NCBI GenBank assembly: GCA_040768125.1
Contig: JAXGNG010000003.1
Coordinates: 1 to 64,000 of the forward strand
Length of the DNA stretch: 64,000 nt
Direction of reading: 5' to 3'
From: RBG-16-49-21 sp040768125
GTDB taxonomy: Bacteria; Spirochaetota; UBA4802; UBA5550
Below, piece after piece: positions 61,135 through 64,000 of the stretch. The position numbers were made by a program, and so were the translations under genes. Numbering within the stretch: the first letter of the stretch is position 1; each line of letters starts with the position of its first letter. The notes beneath the pieces were generated by a model. The model worked only from the letters and a program-made list of their open reading frames with translations. It was not told the DNA's origin and did not search any database.

Positions 61135-61614
61135 CCGGCCCACTCCTTCAGTCTCCGGCAGCCCTTACTTGCGGTTTTATAAATCCGCAACTCAATATTG
61201 TTGCGCATTTATAATCAAGAGAGACAGGACGGGCATAATCTGCTACTTATTATACCAGCAGCACAATGCTGCTAGTATTTTAGGCAAAATCCTCCTAAAA
61301 TATGTTTAATCACTTTATTCAGCTTGCCTGCCGGTTCAACCGGCAACATTCAAGGTAATACTTCTGAAAGGGCCGGCGCAACACCGGCCCCCTTTTTTTG
61401 CCCGGGGAGGGTCACCGGTCTCTGGCGGTGGGGGGCTTCTACCATGGCCGGTCCGCTGACTGGCGGATCATCGCTTCCGCTGTCCACATTGTCCTGAAAA
61501 ATCGCCTCGAAACCCTAAAAATACGGTTGATTTATGCCTCCGCATCGATAACAATACCCCCTGCCCTGATACCGGGGCCTGCGGCCGGGGGGATGGAATG
61601 AGGCGTGACAAGGC
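61135..61614. other. 480-base gene-free stretch between the AraC gene and the kinase gene
   Basis: It holds a small perfect hairpin GCCGGTT-C-AACCGGC near 61330-61345 and the strong terminator at 61370-61399. The region before the terminator is AT-rich and could contain a small RNA, but no clear promoter was found. After the terminator only the kinase leader is seen. Confidence 0.4.
61370..61399 (+). terminator. intrinsic terminator
   Basis: GGGCCGG (61370-61376) pairs with CCGGCCC (61384-61390) around CGCAACA, followed after CC by seven T. A classic rho-independent terminator, lying 236 bases after the AraC gene. Confidence 0.88.
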
Positions 61615-64000
61615 GTGACGATACGGTATAAATTCATTCTCGTTATCATGATCCTGATTCTCGGCTCCACGCTGCCCCTTTCCCTGTTCATCCTGGATCG
61701 GCAGGAGCGGCAGAAGCTCGGGCTCCTGATGCACCAGGGTGAGATCAACAGCCGTATCCTCGCCCGGGCGACCTTCAACATCCTCCTCATGAACGGCGGC
61801 GACATCCGCGGCTCCATGGTGGACGTCAAGGACATGCTCTCCATACTGAAGCCCCTGGGGAGCGACGGACTCATCCACGCCGAGGCGATTCTCGTCTCGG
61901 AAAACGAGCGCTTGAACGGCCTGGTCCTTGCCCGGTATCCCGGCGGAGACAGGAAGGACCGGCCGCGGCTCCCCGACCGGATAGACGCCGGTTCCGTGAG
62001 CGAACTGATCCGCAACCGGGGACACCGGGAGATCGCAGATCCCGGCCGGGGGGAGGTCAGCTACGAGTTTATCGCCACGGGGGGGCCGACGGGGATGCCC
62101 CCCCTCTGCATCGGGAGGCTGCGCTTTTCCAAGTCCGTGGTCCTGGAGCCGATCCGTCGACTCAGGACGATCATCTACATTTCAATCGGCGTCACCCTGG
62201 CCCTGTCGATCCTGGCGGGTCTCGGGTTCACCGCCGCCATGTTCCGCCCCGTTGAGAGACTCATCACCGGCGTGGAGAAGATCGGTGGCGGCGATCTTGA
62301 TTACCGGATTCCCGTGGGCCGGAAGGACGAGCTCGGAATCCTGGCCACCACCTTCAACCACCTGGCGCAGGTGGTGAAGCTCGAGATCGGCGAGCTACTG
62401 GCGGCGAACGAGGAGCTGAAACGCCTTGACACACTCAAGGACGAATTCCTCGCATCGGTCTCCCACGAGCTCCGCACGCCCCTCTCCGGCATTATCGGCA
62501 TCGCCGATTCCCTGATCAGCGGCGCCGCGGGCCCCCCGGACGAGGAGGCGGTCCACCATCTCTCCCTCATCGCGTCGAGCGGCCGCCGCCTCGCCGTCAT
62601 GGTCAACGACATCCTCGATTTTTCACGCCTCAAGCACCGCGACATCGAGCTGGGCCTTCGCCCCGTGGAGCTGCACGCCCTGGTGGGCGCCGTGGTGGCC
62701 ATCCTGGAGCCCGCGGCGAGGAGGAAGGACCTTGTCCTTGAGAACCGCGTGGAGCCGGGACGGCACCATCTTCTCGCCGACGAGGACCGGCTCCAGCAGA
62801 TACTGATCAACCTCGTGGGCAACGCCCTGAAGTTCACGGAGCGGGGAAGCGTTGCCGTCTCGGCCGAACGCTCGGGCGACATGGTGACGGTCACGGTGGC
62901 GGACACGGGGATCGGCATCCCGCCGGAGCGGACCGGGAGGATCTTCGAGAGCTTCGAGCAGGCCGACGGCTCCGTTTCACGCCTCTACGGCGGGACCGGC
63001 CTCGGCCTCACGATCACGAAGAAGCTCGTGGAGCTCCACGGCGGGACCCTGGGGGTGGAATCCGAGGAGGGGAGGGGGTCCCGGTTCTTCTTCACGATGA
63101 CCGCGGCGCCGCCCCGGGAGGACCGCCCCGCCCGCGGGGTCCCGGCGCGGGGCGAGGCGGCGCCCCCGGCCATCTTTCGCGCCGGTGTCCCGCCTGTTGC
63201 CGTGCGGGAGGGAAGGCCCGAGGCGAGGCGGCGGGGCAAGAGGGTACTGGTGGTGGACGATGAGGGCGTGAACCTCCAGGTGATGGTAAACTACCTTTCC
63301 CTGGAGGGCTACGAGGTGCGCACCGCCGTGAGCGGACCCGAGGCCCTGGAGATAATCGAGGGCGAATCCTTCGACCTGGTCCTCCTCGACGTGATGCTGC
63401 CGCGCCTTTCCGGCTACGAGGTCTGCCGGAAGATCCGCGAGGAACATTCCCTCCAGGACCTCCCGGTCCTGATGCTCACGGCCAAGAACAAGCCCGGCGA
63501 CGTGGTGTACGGCCTGGAGGCCGGGGCCAACGATTACCTGGCCAAGCCCGTGGACGGACAGGAACTCCTCGCCAGGGTGGGGGCCCTGGTGTCCCTGAAG
63601 GAATCAGCGGCCCTGAGCCGGGAGCTCTCCGTGATCAGGCGCGATATCCAGATCGCCCACGAGATCCAGAAGTCGGTGCTGGCCCAGGACCTCCCGGAAA
63701 TCGACGGCGTGGCCATCGGGCTCTGCTATGAACCGATGGAGAAGCTCGGGGGGGATTTCTACGAGATCGACCGGGCGGGGCCCGGCGCCGTGGGGGTCCT
63801 GATCGCCGATGTTTCCGGCCACGGGATTCCGGCGGCCTTCATCTGCGCCATGCTGAAGGTGGCCTTTTCCTTCCACAGGCAGGACAATCCGCGCCCCTCG
63901 GTGCTGATGAAGCGGCTCAGCGCCACGATGCAGCATTATACCGGCGGGCAGTTCATCACCGCCTGCTACGCCATGGTGGACCTCGATGCGCGGACGGTGA
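61615..64000 (+). CDS. hybrid sensor kinase with SpoIIE-type phosphatase output (truncated by window end)
   Basis: At least 795 residues; the stop lies outside the window. GTG 61615 starts VTIRYKFILVIMILIL, a membrane segment; ATG 61648 is an alternative. Order: extracytoplasmic sensor, second membrane segment (about 183-205), HAMP, HisKA with His284 in SHELRTPLSG, HATPase with NLVGNALKFTERG and GTGLGLTITKKLVELH, a linker, a receiver with phosphoacceptor Asp592 in LLLDVMLPRLSGYE, then a PP2C/SpoIIE phosphatase beginning GGDFYEIDRAG and ADVSGHGIPAAF. The output likely dephosphorylates an anti-anti-sigma-type partner. It was probably omitted from simple gene lists because it runs off the end. 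Confidence 0.92.
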   Translation, partial: MTIRYKFILVIMILILGSTLPLSLFILDRQERQKLGLLMHQGEINSRILARATFNILLMNGGDIRGSMVDVKDMLSILKPLGSDGLIHAEAILVSENERLNGLVLARYPGGDRKDRPRLPDRIDAGSVSELIRNRGHREIADPGRGEVSYEFIATGGPTGMPPLCIGRLRFSKSVVLEPIRRLRTIIYISIGVTLALSILAGLGFTAAMFRPVERLITGVEKIGGGDLDYRIPVGRKDELGILATTFNHLAQVVKLEIGELLAANEELKRLDTLKDEFLASVSHELRTPLSGIIGIADSLISGAAGPPDEEAVHHLSLIASSGRRLAVMVNDILDFSRLKHRDIELGLRPVELHALVGAVVAILEPAARRKDLVLENRVEPGRHHLLADEDRLQQILINLVGNALKFTERGSVAVSAERSGDMVTVTVADTGIGIPPERTGRIFESFEQADGSVSRLYGGTGLGLTITKKLVELHGGTLGVESEEGRGSRFFFTMTAAPPREDRPARGVPARGEAAPPAIFRAGVPPVAVREGRPEARRRGKRVLVVDDEGVNLQVMVNYLSLEGYEVRTAVSGPEALEIIEGESFDLVLLDVMLPRLSGYEVCRKIREEHSLQDLPVLMLTAKNKPGDVVYGLEAGANDYLAKPVDGQELLARVGALVSLKESAALSRELSVIRRDIQIAHEIQKSVLAQDLPEIDGVAIGLCYEPMEKLGGDFYEIDRAGPGAVGVLIADVSGHGIPAAFICAMLKVAFSFHRQDNPRPSVLMKRLSATMQHYTGGQFITACYAMVDLDARTV

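Noticed and set aside
1..64000. tRNA or rRNA genes
   Set aside because: I scanned for tRNA-like T-loop sequences and rRNA landmarks and saw none; a tRNA missed by eye cannot be excluded.

Overview
The window is a 64 kb piece of a GC-rich bacterial chromosome with short AT-rich patches. The organism is probably a Gram-negative anaerobe or facultative anaerobe: there is 2-oxoacid:ferredoxin oxidoreductase, a 2-hydroxyacyl-CoA dehydratase system, lipoprotein and envelope genes, and polysaccharide O-acetylation. The mix (cyclase-AAA-TPR giants, Gld-type ABC exporter with DUF4340, PAS/HD-GYP, PilZ, SpoIIE-type hybrid kinase) reminds me of uncultivated Spirochaetota. No rRNA or other phylogenetic marker is present, so this is only an inference.

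Layout. 1-4.8 kb: end of a 2-oxoacid:ferredoxin oxidoreductase operon, a double-ACT protein, two 2-hydroxyacyl-CoA dehydratase subunits and their ATP-driven activator, which looks like amino-acid fermentation. 4.8-8.4 kb: an AT-rich DNA-binding protein and a SNF2 helicase. 8.5-13.1 kb: an MBOAT/SGNH O-acetylation pair, then a papain-like protease beside a chagasin-type inhibitor lipoprotein. 13.3-21.3 kb: oxidoreductase, phosphoesterase, GT81-like glycosyltransferase, PrsW-like protease, PAS/HD-GYP and PilZ proteins, acyl-CoA dehydrogenase-like protein. 21.3-25.1 kb: J-domain protein, an AhpD-like protein with an in-frame TGA, MutS2. 25.2-33.9 kb: small genes, flavoprotein, Fe-S protein, SOUL protein, RsgA, L-2-hydroxyglutarate oxidase, NifA-type activator. 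34-37.7 kb: GlnK-Amt, small proteins, cupin. 38-46.4 kb: Gld-like ABC exporter, Lon, a lipase-chaperone-like protein. 46.5-57.1 kb: SPFH protein, then two giant cyclase/AAA/TPR paralogues with a DUF433/DUF5615 pair between them. 57.2-58.6 kb: two more toxin-antitoxin modules. 58.6-64 kb: membrane protein, AraC regulator, truncated hybrid kinase.

Three observations stand out. (1) The AhpD-like gene at 22.0-22.6 kb carries TGA exactly at the second Cys of the CxxC active site, with reading continuing in frame into the conserved His and a SECIS-like hairpin starting 11 bases after the TGA: a strong selenoprotein candidate. (2) Palindromic repeats of about 114 bp lie in frame inside both giant cyclase genes (two per gene). 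A second 64-bp palindrome family occurs once between genes and once inside the first cyclase gene, so mobile palindromes are being translated as peptide inserts. (3) A leader element of about 53-65 bp occurs three times in 25.6-30.5 kb, each time ending in a Shine-Dalgarno-like tract, CTTTTTCC, three bases and ATGAT.

Regulation by cyclic nucleotides is a theme: cyclase giants, a PilZ protein and an HD-GYP protein whose HD motif has lost its His.
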